A DNA stretch of 64,000 bases from Heterocephalus glaber (GCF_000247695.1 NW_004624795.1:4377961-4441960), one strand, 5' to 3'; positions 42,301 to 52,380 are shown, numbered from the stretch's first letter. Translations and numbers: made by a program. Notes: a model not told the origin generated them from the sequence alone.

Positions 42301-44579
42301 AGCCCCTGGGAGACCTATTTTTGAGGCAGGGTCTTGCTACGTAGTTCAGGCTGGCCTTCAACTTACTATGCAGTCCAGGTTGGTCTTGAGTTTGCAGTGA
42401 TCTCCTGCCTCAGCTTCCCGAGTGCTGGGATTACAGGCATGGTGGACTTGAAAGCTGAGAAGATCCTGCATTTGGGCTGGGAACGTGGGATACAGGGCTG
42501 GACTGGTTCCTCCTCCACGCTGGGACAGACAGCCTCATTCACCTCTGTCCTCTCCCTGCCCTCCCACCTCAGAGTGAACTTGGCGCTGGCCTACACGGAG
42601 CTGACGGAGGAGCTGGGTCGCCTGCGGGAGCTGAGTTCCCTGCAGGGCAGGATCCTGAGGACCTTGCTACAGGAGCAGGCCAGGAGCGGAGGTGAGCTCT
42701 GGTGGGCTGAGACCGGGGGTGGGGGTGGGGTGGGGGGTGTCGCTGTGGCAACCATCCCGAGACCCGGGCGGGCGTCACCTTCGCCTCTTCGCTTGTGGAG
42801 AGGAGCCGAGGCTGTGGGTCCCTCCGGGGCGGCCGCGGACCCATCACCACTTCTGACTTCTCCCTTCGCACCTCGGTCCCGCCTCCCCGCCCGCTCTCTT
42901 GCAGGACAGAGGCACTCGCCGGCCCCGCCGTGCCCGTCGCCCTCCCCGCCGGCCCGCGTGCCGCCGCCCTGCCCCCCGTGCCCATCGCCCGTGCCCCAGC
43001 NNNNNNNNNNNNNNNNNNNNNNNNNNNNNNNNNNNNNNNNNNNNNNNNNNNNNNNNNNNNNNNNNNNNNNNNNNNNNNNNNNNNNNNNNNNNNNNNNNNN
43101 NNNNNNNNNNNNNNNNNNNNNNNNNNNNNNNNNNNNNNNNNNNNNNNNNNNNNNNNNNNNNNNNNNNNNNNNNNNNNNNNNNNNNNNNNNNNNNNNNNNN
43201 NNNNNNNNNNNNNNNNNNNNNNNNNNNNNNNNNNNNNNNNNNNNNNNNNNNNNNNNNNNNNNNNNNNNNNNNNNNNNNNNNNNNNNCCCCGCCTGGCTGC
43301 AGGCCGAGGCCGCCACGCTGCCCAAGCCCCGTGCCTACGGCGGCGCCGCCGAGCTCTACGGGCCCGGCCGGCCGCTCAGCCCGCGCCGCGCCTTCGAGGG
43401 CCTGCGGCTGCGCTTCGAAAAGCAGCCTTCGGAGGAGGACGAGTGGGCCGTGCCCGCCAGCCCGGCCAGCCCCGAGGCCGGCGCCATCCGCTGCGCCTCT
43501 TTTTGCGCCGGCTTCCCGATCCCTGAGTCGCCGGCCGCCGCCTATGCCCCCGCCGAGCACGCGCAGTCCTGGCCTTCCATCAACGTGAGTGAGCCGTGGG
43601 TCCCGTCCCGCAGTGCACACGCGTGATCCAGCAGCCAGGGGGGAGCCCGGAGCCCCGCCCTTCTCAGTCTCCCCGACCCTCGCGGTCCGCATCTGCGGGG
43701 CGGGGCACCTGCTCCATGCTCCCCCAGCTCCAGACCCGCCCTTCCTTCTCCTGTGCTCTGGGCCTGCACCCTCGGGACTCTTATCTGATGTTGCCGATAA
43801 GGCGGTGGTGCTCGGACGGACAGTCCTGGCTTTGGTTTCTGGTCCCCTCCTTAGGTGCAGTGGGACCGGGAATAGGTTACCCTCTCCGATCCTCAGTGCC
43901 CTCCTCTGCAGAATGGCTCCAGTATCTACTCACCTTGGAGGGTGCTTAGGAGGAGTGATGGGGAAGCAGCGTGCGCGGTGCCAGTTTCTGGTACCCTGAG
44001 CTCGCACTGGGCCAGGCCTGCCCACCCAGTGTTGTCCTGCAGGCCTCAGAGCCCCACTCTTTTCTGTCTGTGCCAGAGGACAACCCTGTCTCGGGTCTCC
44101 AGGGAAACGGGGAGCTTCCTGAACGTCTCCTTGCCCCCTAGAGGGACCAAAATGTATTCCACAGCCAGACAGGAAATTCTTTGGCAGTTGTGTTCTTGGG
44201 ACTGTCCCTTGCTCTCAGTGTGCCAGAGCTGTCTTAAGTCAGTCTGGGAACTCACCTCACTCCTGCGGGTGCCCAGGCAGACTGAGCGGTGACTTCCATG
44301 CACACCTTCTGGGGACCCCATGTCTTAGGGTGGGGGAGGATGGAGCTGGAGAAAGGGTGCCCAGACCCCTCCTGGGTGCTGCAGTGCCTGGCAAAGGGCA
44401 GCAAGGATGTGGGGACCAGGGACCCTAAGTGACTTCCTTCTCTCCCACAGCTGCTGATGGAGACCGTGGGCTCCGACATCCGCAGCTGCCCCCTCTGCCA
44501 GCTGGGCTTCCCCATTGGGTATCCAGACGATGCCCTCATCAAACACATTGACTCTCACCTGGAGAACAGCAAGATCTAG
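33112..44579 (+). CDS. TBKBP1: TANK-binding kinase 1-binding protein 1 (SINTBAD / ProSAPiP2)
   Basis: An adaptor that binds the kinases TBK1 and IKK-epsilon, related to TANK and NAP1. Coding exons: 33112-33336, 33607-33729, 33932-34036, 34730-34910, 35347-35522, 35602-35663, 42573-42691, 42905-43584 (with the gap 43001-43286) and 44451-44579. All junctions are GT-AG and in phase. With the gap taken at its stated length the protein is 599 residues (human about 615). The N-terminus MESMFEDDISILTQEA follows a strong start context (caccATGg). Coiled-coil stretches cover about residues 48-75, 97-175 and 220-270. The TBK1-binding domain lies at about 290-326 (VNLALAYTELTEELGRLREL...). A Pro/Ser-rich region spans about 332-450, and a C-terminal CxxC...HxxxH zinc finger (Cys570, Cys573, His589, His593) precedes the end ENSKI. 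Confidence 0.96.
33607..33729 (+). CDS. TBKBP1: TBKBP1 coding exon 2 (residues 76-116)
   Basis: YPLISDFGEEHGFSLYEIKD onward to RLNQFQHE. The acceptor is cgctgaag (weak AAG) and the donor gtgagc, phase 0. Confidence 0.96.
33932..34036 (+). CDS. TBKBP1: TBKBP1 coding exon 3 (residues 117-151), coiled coil
   Basis: LQKNKEQEEQLGEMIQAYEK onward to LETELGEM. The acceptor is cccacacag and the donor gtgagg. Heptad-like leucines continue from the previous exon. Confidence 0.96.
34390..34500 (+). repeat. MIR SINE relic in TBKBP1 intron 3
   Basis: ctgagctgtgaccctggtca, agtcacttagcttccatccc, tctctgaaaagcgg follow the MIR core order. Confidence 0.6.
34730..34910 (+). CDS. TBKBP1: TBKBP1 coding exon 4 (residues 152-212, last codon split)
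   Basis: RALVETHLRQICGLEQQLRQ, then a Pro-rich linker (SLSPPPAPAPPC), DLDLHYLALRGGS and one base of Ala212. The acceptor is ctcccgcag and the donor gtgaga. Confidence 0.95.
35151..35168 (+). promoter_or_regulatory. Candidate CTCF site in TBKBP1 intron 4
   Basis: gCCAGCAGAGGGCGCCC is a close match to the CTCF core CCASYAGRKGGCRS on the + strand. Confidence 0.5.
35347..35522 (+). CDS. TBKBP1: TBKBP1 coding exon 5 (residues 212-270), coiled coil
   Basis: Two bases complete Ala212, then AWPGPAPSVSELELRRLEEA through LKQLQETRAQ, a highly charged Glu/Leu/Gln-rich helix. The acceptor is ccccacag and the donor gtaccg. Confidence 0.95.
35602..35663 (+). CDS. TBKBP1: TBKBP1 coding exon 6 (residues 271-291, last codon split)
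   Basis: Sixty-two bp: DLASNQSERDVAWVKRLGDD plus CA of Gln291 (CA|A). The acceptor is ccccgtag and the donor gtaagt. A 6.9 kb intron follows. Confidence 0.94.
35715..36013 (-). mobile_element. Two antisense B1 SINEs
   Basis: 35715-35825 (tttgagacagggtctcagtg, cccaggctggccttgaactc, acaggtgtgcaccgcc) and 35893-36013 (tgagaagagtctcactgtgt, ctgcctcagcctcccgagtg). Confidence 0.88.
38420..38564 (-). mobile_element. Antisense B1 SINE with (TTTA)n tail
   Basis: (TTTA)n at 38420-38452, then ggagacagggtctcactatg, ggctggcctcgaactcacag, ctcagcctccggagtgctgg, ccaccatgtgcagcc. Confidence 0.9.
38799..38810 (+). promoter_or_regulatory. ISRE-like motif in TBKBP1 intron 6
   Basis: GAAAGTGAAAGG fits the interferon-response consensus GAAANNGAAANN and the PRDI half of the IFN-beta enhancer. 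It lies in a short AT-richer stretch between GC-rich flanks. A motif match only. Confidence 0.4.
39895..40020 (+). repeat. MIR SINE relic
   Basis: gggcttcaggacttgggttg, gtgcctcagtttcctcatct, gtaaaattgccgtgatgact: the classic MIR core. A second sense fragment lies at 39560-39625 (cctgacctcagttgcttcat). Confidence 0.75.
41554..41563 (+). promoter_or_regulatory. ETS-IRF composite element-like motif
   Basis: GGAAGTGAAA exactly fits GGAANNGAAA (EICE, PU.1/SpiB with IRF4/IRF8) in the context gagaaaGGAAGTGAAAtggc. Single motif, unproven. Confidence 0.4.
42055..42132 (-). repeat. Possible MER5-like hAT relic
   Basis: cctgggaatccctctg ... ctagaaaccactgccctgg resembles the antisense end of MER5A (CAGTGGTTCTC...). 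Short and diverged. Confidence 0.35.
42194..42442 (-). mobile_element. Antisense ID SINE with (TTTA)n tail, followed by antisense B1
   Basis: (TTTA)n 42194-42230; ID 42231-42305 (ggtaccacggatcgaactca ... cactgagctaaagcacc); B1 42318-42442 (gaggcagggtcttgctacgt, doubled ggctggccttcaa / ggttggtcttgag, gtgctgggattacaggcatg). It ends about 130 bp before coding exon 7. Confidence 0.88.
42573..42691 (+). CDS. TBKBP1: TBKBP1 coding exon 7 (residues 291-331), TBK1-binding domain
   Basis: One base completes Gln291, then VNLALAYTELTEELGRLREL and SSLQGRILRTLLQEQARSG. This is the conserved TBD motif shared with TANK and NAP1 that contacts TBK1/IKKe. The acceptor is ccacctcag and the donor gtgagc. Confidence 0.96.
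42905..43584 (+). CDS. TBKBP1: TBKBP1 coding exon 8 (residues 331-557), proline-rich, interrupted by assembly gap
   Basis: Before the gap: GQRHSPAPPCPSPSPPARVP and more Pro/Ser/Cys-rich sequence ending PSPVPQ. After the gap (from 43287): PAWLQAEAATLPKPRAYGGA through EHAQSWPSIN, donor gtgagt. The frame is the same on both sides. The missing stretch should hold the rest of the Q-R-x-S-P-V-P-type repeats, which fits its being hard to sequence. Confidence 0.93.
43001..43286. other. Assembly gap (286 N) inside TBKBP1 coding exon 8
   Basis: Run of N in the GC-rich proline-repeat coding region. Its length keeps the reading frame, but the true length is unknown. Confidence 1.
44451..44579 (+). CDS. 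TBKBP1: TBKBP1 last coding exon (residues 558-599), zinc finger and stop
   Basis: LLMETVGSDIRSCPLCQLGF, PIGYPDDALIKHIDSHLENS, KI, then TAG. CPLC and HIDSH form a C2H2-type ubiquitin-binding-like zinc finger, as in the family. The acceptor is tctcccacag. Confidence 0.96.
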   Translation: MLMETVGSDIRSCPLCQLGFPIGYPDDALIKHIDSHLENSKI

Positions 44580-45785
44580 GCGCCTCCCCCCGGCTGGCTG
44601 TCTCTGTCTTCTTCCATTGTCCCACTCACTTTGAATGCTGCATGAATCTCGTGAGGGGCCCCTGCCCCTTGGGACCCCCAGATACCTCCACTAGCTACCC
44701 AGTCAACGTTTGTGCCATCTTCCCTGGTCCAGGCACCACAGCCCTGGCTCTTCCCAGTGGGCTGTCCCAGCTTCCTGTCCCTGCTGGGGAAGCAGGGAGT
44801 GGGCTGAGATGCGGAGGGCGAAGCCTGGCCTCACCCTCTCCTCTTACTCCAAAGGGTTGGGTCCAAGGTGTCTAGTGCTTGGGGAGAGGAGGGGCCAGAT
44901 GTCCAGGGTTCCCTGAGCCCCTCCCTGGCCTGGGCTCTGTCCGGGGAGCACCTCTCTGTGAGGGCCCAGAGGCCGCCCCAACACTGACGCCAGTTCCTCC
45001 ATCCCATGGCTTCGGAGTCAACACCCTGCAACTCCCTGCAGGCCAGCCCTCTTCCTCCTCTGCCCATGCTGGGAACAGGGAGGGTGGGAGAGGAGAGGGA
45101 GGACCCAGCCTGAAGAGGCTGCCCCGGGCCGTCTGCAGGCCGCCAGGCCCATGCCCTCCTGCACCTCTGGCACCAAGGCACAGATGGTCGAGGCAGATGC
45201 CACCCTTTCCCACTGGAGCCCCTGGCACCATGGGTGCCCCGGAGCCCGCGTGGGGCCCAGCCTCTGTGTGCTGGGTGGGCATCATCAGCCCCTGCCGCCT
45301 GGGCCAGGATCCAAGAACCGGCCCAGGGTGCTATGGAGGTCAACTTCAAAAGAGCTAACCCCTGTCCTGCCCCACATTCCCTCTGTGAAATCTACCTCAG
45401 AGTCGTACCCTCAGAAGGGTGGGAGCAGGAGGCCGGGCCCAGGCCCGAGGTGGGGAGCCTCCTGCCAGGAAGCCTATGCCCACGCCGAATGCACCCCTCC
45501 ACTGCGAGCCTCCCCGAGGCCTCAGCCCGGGCGGGCGGCAGTGGCCGATACCGCCTGCGCATGCTCCGTTCTGATCCAAATCTTCCAGGCCCCCCCTCCT
45601 CTTGGTGCCGGCGAGTGAAGGGGTGTGGCGGGCAGAGCTGGGGCCACAGACGCCAGAGACACGCGTCATTGTACCCTGAGTGTTCCCCTGGCTGGGGGAC
45701 ACGGGGAAGGGGGCCTGGAGAGGGGCGGGGCCCTGCGCTCTCTGAACAAGTGGAAAGTCCGAATAAATCTTACCTGTTCCATCTG
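44580..45785 (+). other. TBKBP1: TBKBP1 3' UTR
   Basis: About 1.2 kb of GC-rich, SINE-free sequence ending soon after AATAAA at 45762-45767. The end point is inferred. Confidence 0.8.
45762..45767 (+). promoter_or_regulatory. TBKBP1: TBKBP1 poly(A) signal
   Basis: AATAAA in the context gtccgAATAAAtcttacctgttc. It is the first canonical signal after the stop codon. Confidence 0.8.
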
Positions 45786-46001
45786 CGCTCAGCCTGCGCC
45801 TTCTCCGTGGGGAGGGGGCCAGGAGGTCGTGGAAACTCTCAGCCACACCATGGGGCCTGGCAAGCAGGGGACACGTGGGGCATCCCGTTCACTGTGGTCG
45901 GGGACCTGTGAGCAGGTGACCAGTGACCTGTATGTGGAGTTCATTTAGGGCAGGTAGGAAGCAGCCGCCTGCTCCAAGAGGCGCCAGGGACTTTTCTTTT
46001 T

Positions 46002-46184
46002 TGCAGTACTGGGAATTGAACTCAGGGCCTTTGCGCTAAGCAACGTCTTCAGTCCTTTTTAAATTTTGAGTCAGGGCCTCACTAAATTGCTAAACTGCCT
46101 AAACTGGGCTCAAACTTCCTACCCTCCTGCCTCAGTCTTCCAGAGTGCTGGGATTACAGGTGTGCACCACCACACCTGGCTTCC
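46002..46184 (-). mobile_element. B1-ID composite SINE, antisense
   Basis: cagtactgggaattgaactc, tgagtcagggcctcactaaa, ctgcctcagtcttccagagt, gtgcaccaccacacctggc. Confidence 0.8.
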
Positions 46185-46595
46185 ATGGTGGCAGGGACTC
46201 GAACTTCCCTCCCAGCACCCTGCTCTGGCTGGTAGAGGCCCTAAGTTGCCAGAATTCATTTCTCAGTGCCCCCCATTTCTTCGTTGACTGACTCCTGTGT
46301 GCCGGGGCCAGGCAGGGCCTCACAGAGGAAGAACATCCGTACAGGGGTGGGGGGGTCCTGGGTACTCACAGGTTAAGAACGGGAGGGGCTGGGCTCCAGC
46401 TCGGCTGCTGCCTCAGATGTCCCACACCTGGAGGTCAGAGCTGGGTCACAAGCCCGAGACTTCTGTCCCAGCGGGGCTGTGCCCTCTGCCTGCAGAAAGG
46501 GCCTGGGCACCTTATCCACCAGCTCTAGGTGCTGCCATTCCTCTCTGCAGCCCTCTTTTGGGCAGGGGTTCACTTAGAAACCACACAGGGCTTGG

Positions 46596-46665
46596 GGAGG
46601 GCCGGGGTGCAGCTCAGGGCAGAGCGCTTGCCCCGAATGCCCAGGGCTCTTCCCCAGCACAAGGA
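46596..46665 (+). mobile_element. Older ID SINE, sense
   Basis: gggccggggtgcagctcagg, gcagagcgcttgccccgaat, cttccccagcacaagg. Confidence 0.65.
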
Positions 46666-49015
46666 AAGAAGAAAGGGGTGGGGCAGCTGCTCTCGGCTCC
46701 AGGCCAGGGGCTGCTGCCTCCCCATTCTGTGCTCAGGTGCAGTCCCCACCCCCATGCAGTAGACAAACAGCGACCATAGCCAGGACCCAAGGGCCCCTGT
46801 GACTTGGCTCATACCTGGGATTCAGCCTGTGCCCAATGGGTACTAGGGTCCCCTGCAGTCCCCCCACTTCCGTCAACTCCTAGAGGACAGCGGTACTCAG
46901 GTTCTTGGGCCGGGGCCCTGCTGGGTCTCTGGGAGCATTTGTTGAGTGGTAAGAAAGAATAAGCAGTGGGCGAAGAGGCATGCCGGCCGAGGGGGAAAGG
47001 GCAGAGGGCAGTGGGGAATGAGCTGGCACACGGGCAGGGGGTGACCTTGGGAATCCTTGCCTGGCCCTTGAAGTGTGCCTCGAGGTGGGAGAGAACCCAG
47101 GTATCCAGCGGCCTGGATGTCCCCCGGTCACCAGGGTGAGGGGACAGTGCGGACAGAGGGTGTACATTGTGGCAGCTTGTCTCCTTGATTTCCAGGGGCC
47201 TAGGAAATGGCTCAGGCGCAGGGCACAGAGTCGCTAAGGGCTGGGAAGGAAGGTGGGGAAGGGAGAAAAGCCAACCAGCCTCAGCCTTTCATCTAAGGTC
47301 CCCAAAAGCCAAGGAGAGCATGGGGCGGGGACCTGGGGAGGTGCTGGGGAGCCCGGTCCTGCTCATCCTTAGCCCTCCCCTCAGGGCAGAACGGACACTT
47401 GCTACTCATTGTTCTCTGGCACCAGGGGCTCGTGGCCCTGTGCTGAACCAAAGGCCACCATCCCACCTCCGGCCCAGCCCCAGCCCTTCTGTCCCCAGCC
47501 AGAGATACTAAGGCATGGGAACCCCGGTCCTGGTCCCCTGTCCCCACGCATTCTGTGTCAGTGCCCCGCCCGGGAGGGCAGCGCTCTTCCCAGAAGCTGG
47601 TGGCATCCACACTGAGAAGCTGGTTGAGAACAGAAGGAGGGCTATGTGGGTGAGGAATGCGCCCCACTGATGAAGAAGAACAGGGTGGGGGGATCTTTCC
47701 ATGGCATCTTTATGGGGGGCAGGCCAGCTTCCTTAGATCCATCTCTCTCCCAGCAGCAAGAACAGGGTACCTTTTGGTGACCACAGGAAGAATTGGGATC
47801 AGACATGAAGGTGAGACGCTAGGGGCCAGGGGGTCCTCCCTGGGAGGCCGGGCCAAAGGCTAGCGGGTGGGGAGACCAGGACCCTCCAGCACCCTGTTCC
47901 TTCCTGGGCCCTCCTCTGCCTCCTTTGCTGGGACTGGAGAAATTCTGCTCAAGTGCCTGGAGACCCAACCTTCCCTGCGGGCTGGGAGCCGGGCATTCAG
48001 CAGCCTCTGGCTGGTACCCACTGATGCCCACACACCTGCAGCCCGGAGGAAGGGTTGAGGTATTTGCCGGTCGTTGGCATTCACTGTCTCCACAAATGCC
48101 ACGTGGCTCCATGTTCTTGACCTGGGAGGTCTGGCAGGGCTGAGGCGGGCAGGGCCTGGGGCAGGGGAGACTGGCCAATGCCCCTTGGGGCCCGGCCTCA
48201 ACCACAGCATCAGCCACCCTCCAGGCCACCTGAGTCCGGGGCAGGGTGACCGGGCTCCTCCCACCTATGTACCAGTCTGCTGTGTGAGTCTGAGCCCCGG
48301 GGCATGGCGCCAGGGCAGGATGGGTGTCGGCTGCCACCTCCGACACATGCTCATTTGCATTACCACTGACACCCTTCTTGACCAAGAAAGTGGGGCCAGA
48401 AATAAAAAGGGGGAGGTGGTTCCCTGGGGGGGGTGACTTTGAGGTACTCTTTCCCTGCCTCCAACTCTCCCACGGTGCTGGGGGCTGAAGGTCACCCCAC
48501 AGCTGGCCCGGGCAGAGGAAGTGCATCCGTTCTTGCACATCCACCCTCGGATTGGGCAGACACCCCACTGTAGCCCCCCACTGCCCTCAGCCCCCAACAC
48601 CCCCATGCTACCCCTTGCTCTCCCCAAGTCCACTCCACCCCACCTACCTCTGGGAGCCGTAATGACCCCGGCACTGCCCACCTGCAGAGTCCCCTCTGCC
48701 GGGGTCCAGTCTGTGTCCTGCCTCCCCCAGCAGATTGGGCATCTCCTAGGGTCAGCACCAGAACCTCTCTGGCCCTTCTGGGACCATTCTGTACGTCCGA
48801 GCAATAGCAGCAGAGTTTGGGTCAGATTCTGGAAATGCATGAGGCCCTGGGCCCTAGGGCTGAGTGGTGGGGACCAGAAAGACCTTCTCCCCTGGGCACT
48901 GCCAGCTGCCAGATGCCTCCGGTCCACTTTCACTGGGAGGAGGTGTCCAGTTGTCAGGCCTCCCGCTCAGGAGGTTCTCAGAGAAAAGGACCAGGACTGC
49001 TCCAGGTGGACTTCT

Positions 49016-49096
49016 TTCGGGAGTGCTAGGGATTGAACCCGGGGCCTTGACGTGCACCAGGCAGGAACAGTACCACTAAGCTGCACCCCAGCCAGC
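49016..49096 (-). mobile_element. Older ID SINE, antisense
   Basis: gtgctagggattgaacccgg, ggccttgacgtgcaccaggc, gtaccactaagctgcacccc. Confidence 0.75.
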
Positions 49097-50207
49097 GCTT
49101 CACACTTTCATCCCCTGCCCCTGCGAGGACAACTGCAGAGGCCCTGAGGGCTGCATGAGAAGCTGTTTCTGTGAACTGAATTCACATCTGTCCCAGAGAA
49201 GGCAGGGGGAACAGTGAGCCAGCCACGACTGGGTGTCAGGGACAGCAGGCATGATAGGCCGAGGTGCGGAGCCTGGCAGAGGGATCCTGGGACCTGGGAG
49301 GGCAAGGGGGTGAGAGCAGCGGAGAGCAGAAGGGCCTGGCAGGGAATCCAGGTCGCGAGAGACAGCGGCAGGGAGAGCTGTGAAGGCGCTGTGGGAAGGA
49401 GCGAACAAGGAGCCGAGAGCTCCCCCATTCCCTCTCTGAGATGCTATTTTGGGGGAGTGAATATATGCAGTGCAGGGCCATGGTGGGGGTGGGTGCCAGC
49501 TTTTCAGGGGTCAGCTGGGCCACCTTCTGGCGCAGCTGCAGTCCCAGGCGCCTTCCTCCGGGGCCCCCTCCTCCCCTGTGCCTCCCTCCCCTCGGGGACA
49601 GTCTTGTTCCTTTGAGCAAGAGAGTGGAAAGCATGGCCCCGGAGCCCGGGAGCCCTCTGTTGGCAACCTTTGGAGAGTCCCAGGAGCCTCGTTTTTATTT
49701 TGATCCTTTCCTTGGGATGAAAGGCAGTGGGGCAGCCCAAGCACTTCCGGCCTCTGACTCCATACCTTGGCCCTCTGCATACCCCAGCCTCAAATGCAGG
49801 TGTCAGGCGGTCAGGGCCAGTGAGCTGCCCAGGAGGTTGCAACCTGGATGGAGAAGCTGATCTTGCTCTTTGGGCCGGAGGAGGAGGAGGCGGCAGATGG
49901 GGTTTGCCACTGAGTGGAGCCCTCACCTGGCACAAAAGGAAATTTTTGCACCCCAGTTAGCCCTGAGAGGGCCTCTTGACTCATTCTGGGATGCAGGCAC
50001 CAATGCCCCCTGGGTTTCTGTGGTGGCTGGGGCAGAGAGAGGACAGGATGGGTACAGAGATCGCCCAGAGGATGAGCAGACTTATTTTCGCTTTTGGAGC
50101 TGGTCTATTTCTGTGGCCTCTGCACCTGAAGGAGACGATGGGGGGGTAGTGAGGCCCAGGGCCTGAGTACTGCTGCAGCAGAAGGGACCTTAGGTTAGGC
50201 TTTATTT

Positions 50208-50334
50208 TTTTATTTCTATTTTTATTTTTTGAGACAGGGTCTCACTATGGAGTCCAGGCGGGCCTCAAAGGTACACAATCCTCTTGCTTCAGCCTCCCGG
50301 GATTACAGGCGTGTGTGTGTCACCATGCCCGGCT
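50208..50334 (-). mobile_element. B1 SINE, antisense
   Basis: T/A-rich tail, ttgagacagggtctcactat, ctcttgcttcagcctcccgg, gattacaggcgtgtgtgtgt, caccatgcccggc. Confidence 0.85.
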
Positions 50335-51045
50335 AGGTTAGACTTTAGGAAGAACTCCCCTGTGAAGACAGGGGCATGTTCCAAAAATGAACCGAGGGAT
50401 CCTAACGCTGCTCCTGAATGTTCCACGGTGCTCCCTGCATCGCCCTGCAAGGCTGGGGAGTTTGGCCTGGCATCGGGTGGGGGAGGACAGAGGCAGGGAG
50501 GGGAGCTGGGTGGTCTGGTGGCCCTGAAGATTGCAGGCAGGAGGACAGGGTAGGACCAGGCAGTAGAATTCGAGGTCCCCAAGCCAGACCAGGGGTAGGG
50601 GTCTGAGTTAGAAGGCCGCACGTAGGGCAGGAAACCCTCTCTGGGTCCTGCCTTCTTTGAGCCTTTCCATTTCCTTGCAGGCATGGCGGCAGGGGACGCC
50701 AGGAGCCACCCCTCAGAAGGGGACCCTGGACCAAGAGGCCTGCAGGACTCCGCGATGCTGCTGAGACTGAGATTCAGCCCAACTTGGAGGCCTGGGCAGG
50801 GTGGGGGGAGTGGGGTGGTGGGCGGCATCCCCAGGGCCAGGCTGAGGGTCACCCTCACCTGCGGCCCGCTGGAGGCTGCGTCGCCCCTCCCCCTTCCTGA
50901 GCCCTCGCCCTCCCTCGCGGGGCTCCCCGCCCCCACAGTGGCAGCAGCAGAGCGTGGATGGGAGGGGAGGGAGGATCCGGAGATGGTGTGAGGAGATATA
51001 GCTGCTCCCCTGCAGGGTTCCCCGGGTGTCTGGGCAGGGCCAGGA

Positions 51046-51062
51046 CAGTGCCCCCTGGCGGG
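51046..51062 (-). promoter_or_regulatory. Candidate CTCF site downstream of TBKBP1
   Basis: The reverse strand reads CCCGCCAGGGGGCACTG, a near-ideal CTCF core. It is convergent with the + site at 35151. Confidence 0.5.
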
Positions 51063-52129
51063 GACCCAGCCGCCCCTCCCTCCCCTAAGGGGGCGCGGCG
51101 GGGGCTCCTCCACACAGGCCAGGCAGACACGGTCAGGTCACGGTCACGGCACCGTCCTCCACACTCCCCTGGTCACACTTCTCCCCAGATGCACCCGCTT
51201 CACACCTCCAGCCTCCCAGGGACGCCGCTGCCCTCGGTGACACACTCCCCAACGCACGTGCCGCACACACTCAGCCTCACTCAGCACGACCCCGGGGGCA
51301 CACACGGGCCTCCCAGGTGCCACAGGGACCAGGTAACCGTGCACACCAGCGCGCGTGTAGCCCCACGGGCATGCGCAGTGTAGGCCCTGCATGTGAAGCA
51401 GATGCTAGGAGGGCACTGAGCGTGGACGCAGACACAGCCAGCATTCCGAGCCCACGTCCCAGGATCCTGCAGAAATCACGAGGCGAACAGCAGCAGCACT
51501 GGGAGCCCGGGGTGTGGCACCAGCCTGAGCCTCACAGGACAGGGTCTCCGGGGTGCCCCGGCCCCCGCTCTGGTCCAGACCCCACTTCTTGTCCCCTCTC
51601 TCCTTCTCCCCCCTGTCACTCGGGGCTGTGGGCTGCGGCTGGCACTCAGACATGTCTTTCACCCTTGCTCTCTCCTTTCTGTCCCTGTGGCCAAGGTATG
51701 GCGGGGGCCGGGCCCAGAGCTGAATCCAGGGGAAGGGGGCTGGGTGATCCCCAAATGCTAGCACTGTGCCTACCCAGCCTGTCCCTGGCTCCTTGAGCCC
51801 ACCCACTCGTTGGCATCTTCTCCCTGCTCACCAGGACACTGGGTACCCAGGTGGTGAGAACCGGTCCTGACCATGGGCGTCCCTGGGTCTGTGCTCTGGA
51901 AACCCCGTGTCACTTCCGGAGCCTCTGCTCCTCAGCTTGAAAACATAGAGACTGGACGGTGTGGTCTGAATTTCCCTCTCAGCTCTGGTGTTGTGGCATT
52001 CTGTTTCTGCCTTCTTCTAACTACTCTCTGGGGAGATTTCTTAGGGCTAATCTTTGTCTCTTTCCATGTCGCTCATGAGGGAGGCGAACAGATGTGGTTT
52101 GGGGAATTGGAGTATTCCTGCCCCAGAGA

Positions 52130-52380
52130 GAGAAGAGGGGAAGGAAGATGAAGGGGAGGGGAGGGAGAAAAAGAAACAAGAAAGAGAAAATGATATGACA
52201 CGAAAGAAAAGAGTGGAGCCAGGTGCGGTCGTGCACATCTGTAATCTCAGCACTGGGGAGGCTGAGGCAGGAGGATCACCTTTGAGGCCAGCCTGGGCTA
52301 CATAGTGAGACCCTGTCTCAGAAAAAGGAGGGCAGGGAAGGGAAGAGACGATGCAGGAAGGGAAGGGAAGAGTCGGGTAG
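52130..52380 (+). mobile_element. Sense B1 SINE between GA-rich simple-repeat tracts
   Basis: GA-rich 52130-52212 (agagaagaggggaaggaaga); B1 52215-52322 (gccaggtgcggtcgtgcaca, gaggctgaggcaggaggatc, gagaccctgtctcag); then (GGGAA)n to ~52380. Confidence 0.85.

Larger units (their letters stand above)
35664..42572 (+). other. TBKBP1: TBKBP1 intron 6 (6.9 kb)
   Basis: The only long TBKBP1 intron. It holds antisense B1s (35715-35825, 35893-36013, 38452-38564), an antisense ID and B1 (42231-42442), MIR relics (39560-39625, 39895-40020), a (C)n run near 41095 and otherwise unique GC-rich sequence. ISRE-like and ETS-IRF-like motifs are at 38799 and 41554. No additional exon consistent with the protein was found. 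Confidence 0.75.

Noticed and set aside
42334..43626. Single 430-codon open frame across TBKBP1 exons 7-8
   Set aside because: It reads SINE sequence, intron 6 end, exon 7, intron 7 and exon 8 (with N) as one frame. Splice signals and the known protein show these are separate exons. Only the open intron 7 is kept as a finding.
42844..43692. 282-codon frame on the - strand across the TBKBP1 gap
   Set aside because: It is the antisense shadow of GC-rich TBKBP1 coding DNA and depends on translating N.
47819..48568. 249-codon - strand frame
   Set aside because: No domain, no promoter or splice context, low-complexity Pro/Gly/Ser content.
50289..51113. 274-codon - strand frame downstream of TBKBP1
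   Set aside because: Composition typical of random GC-rich DNA. It begins in non-conserved sequence, ends in a B1 SINE, and shows no recognisable domain.
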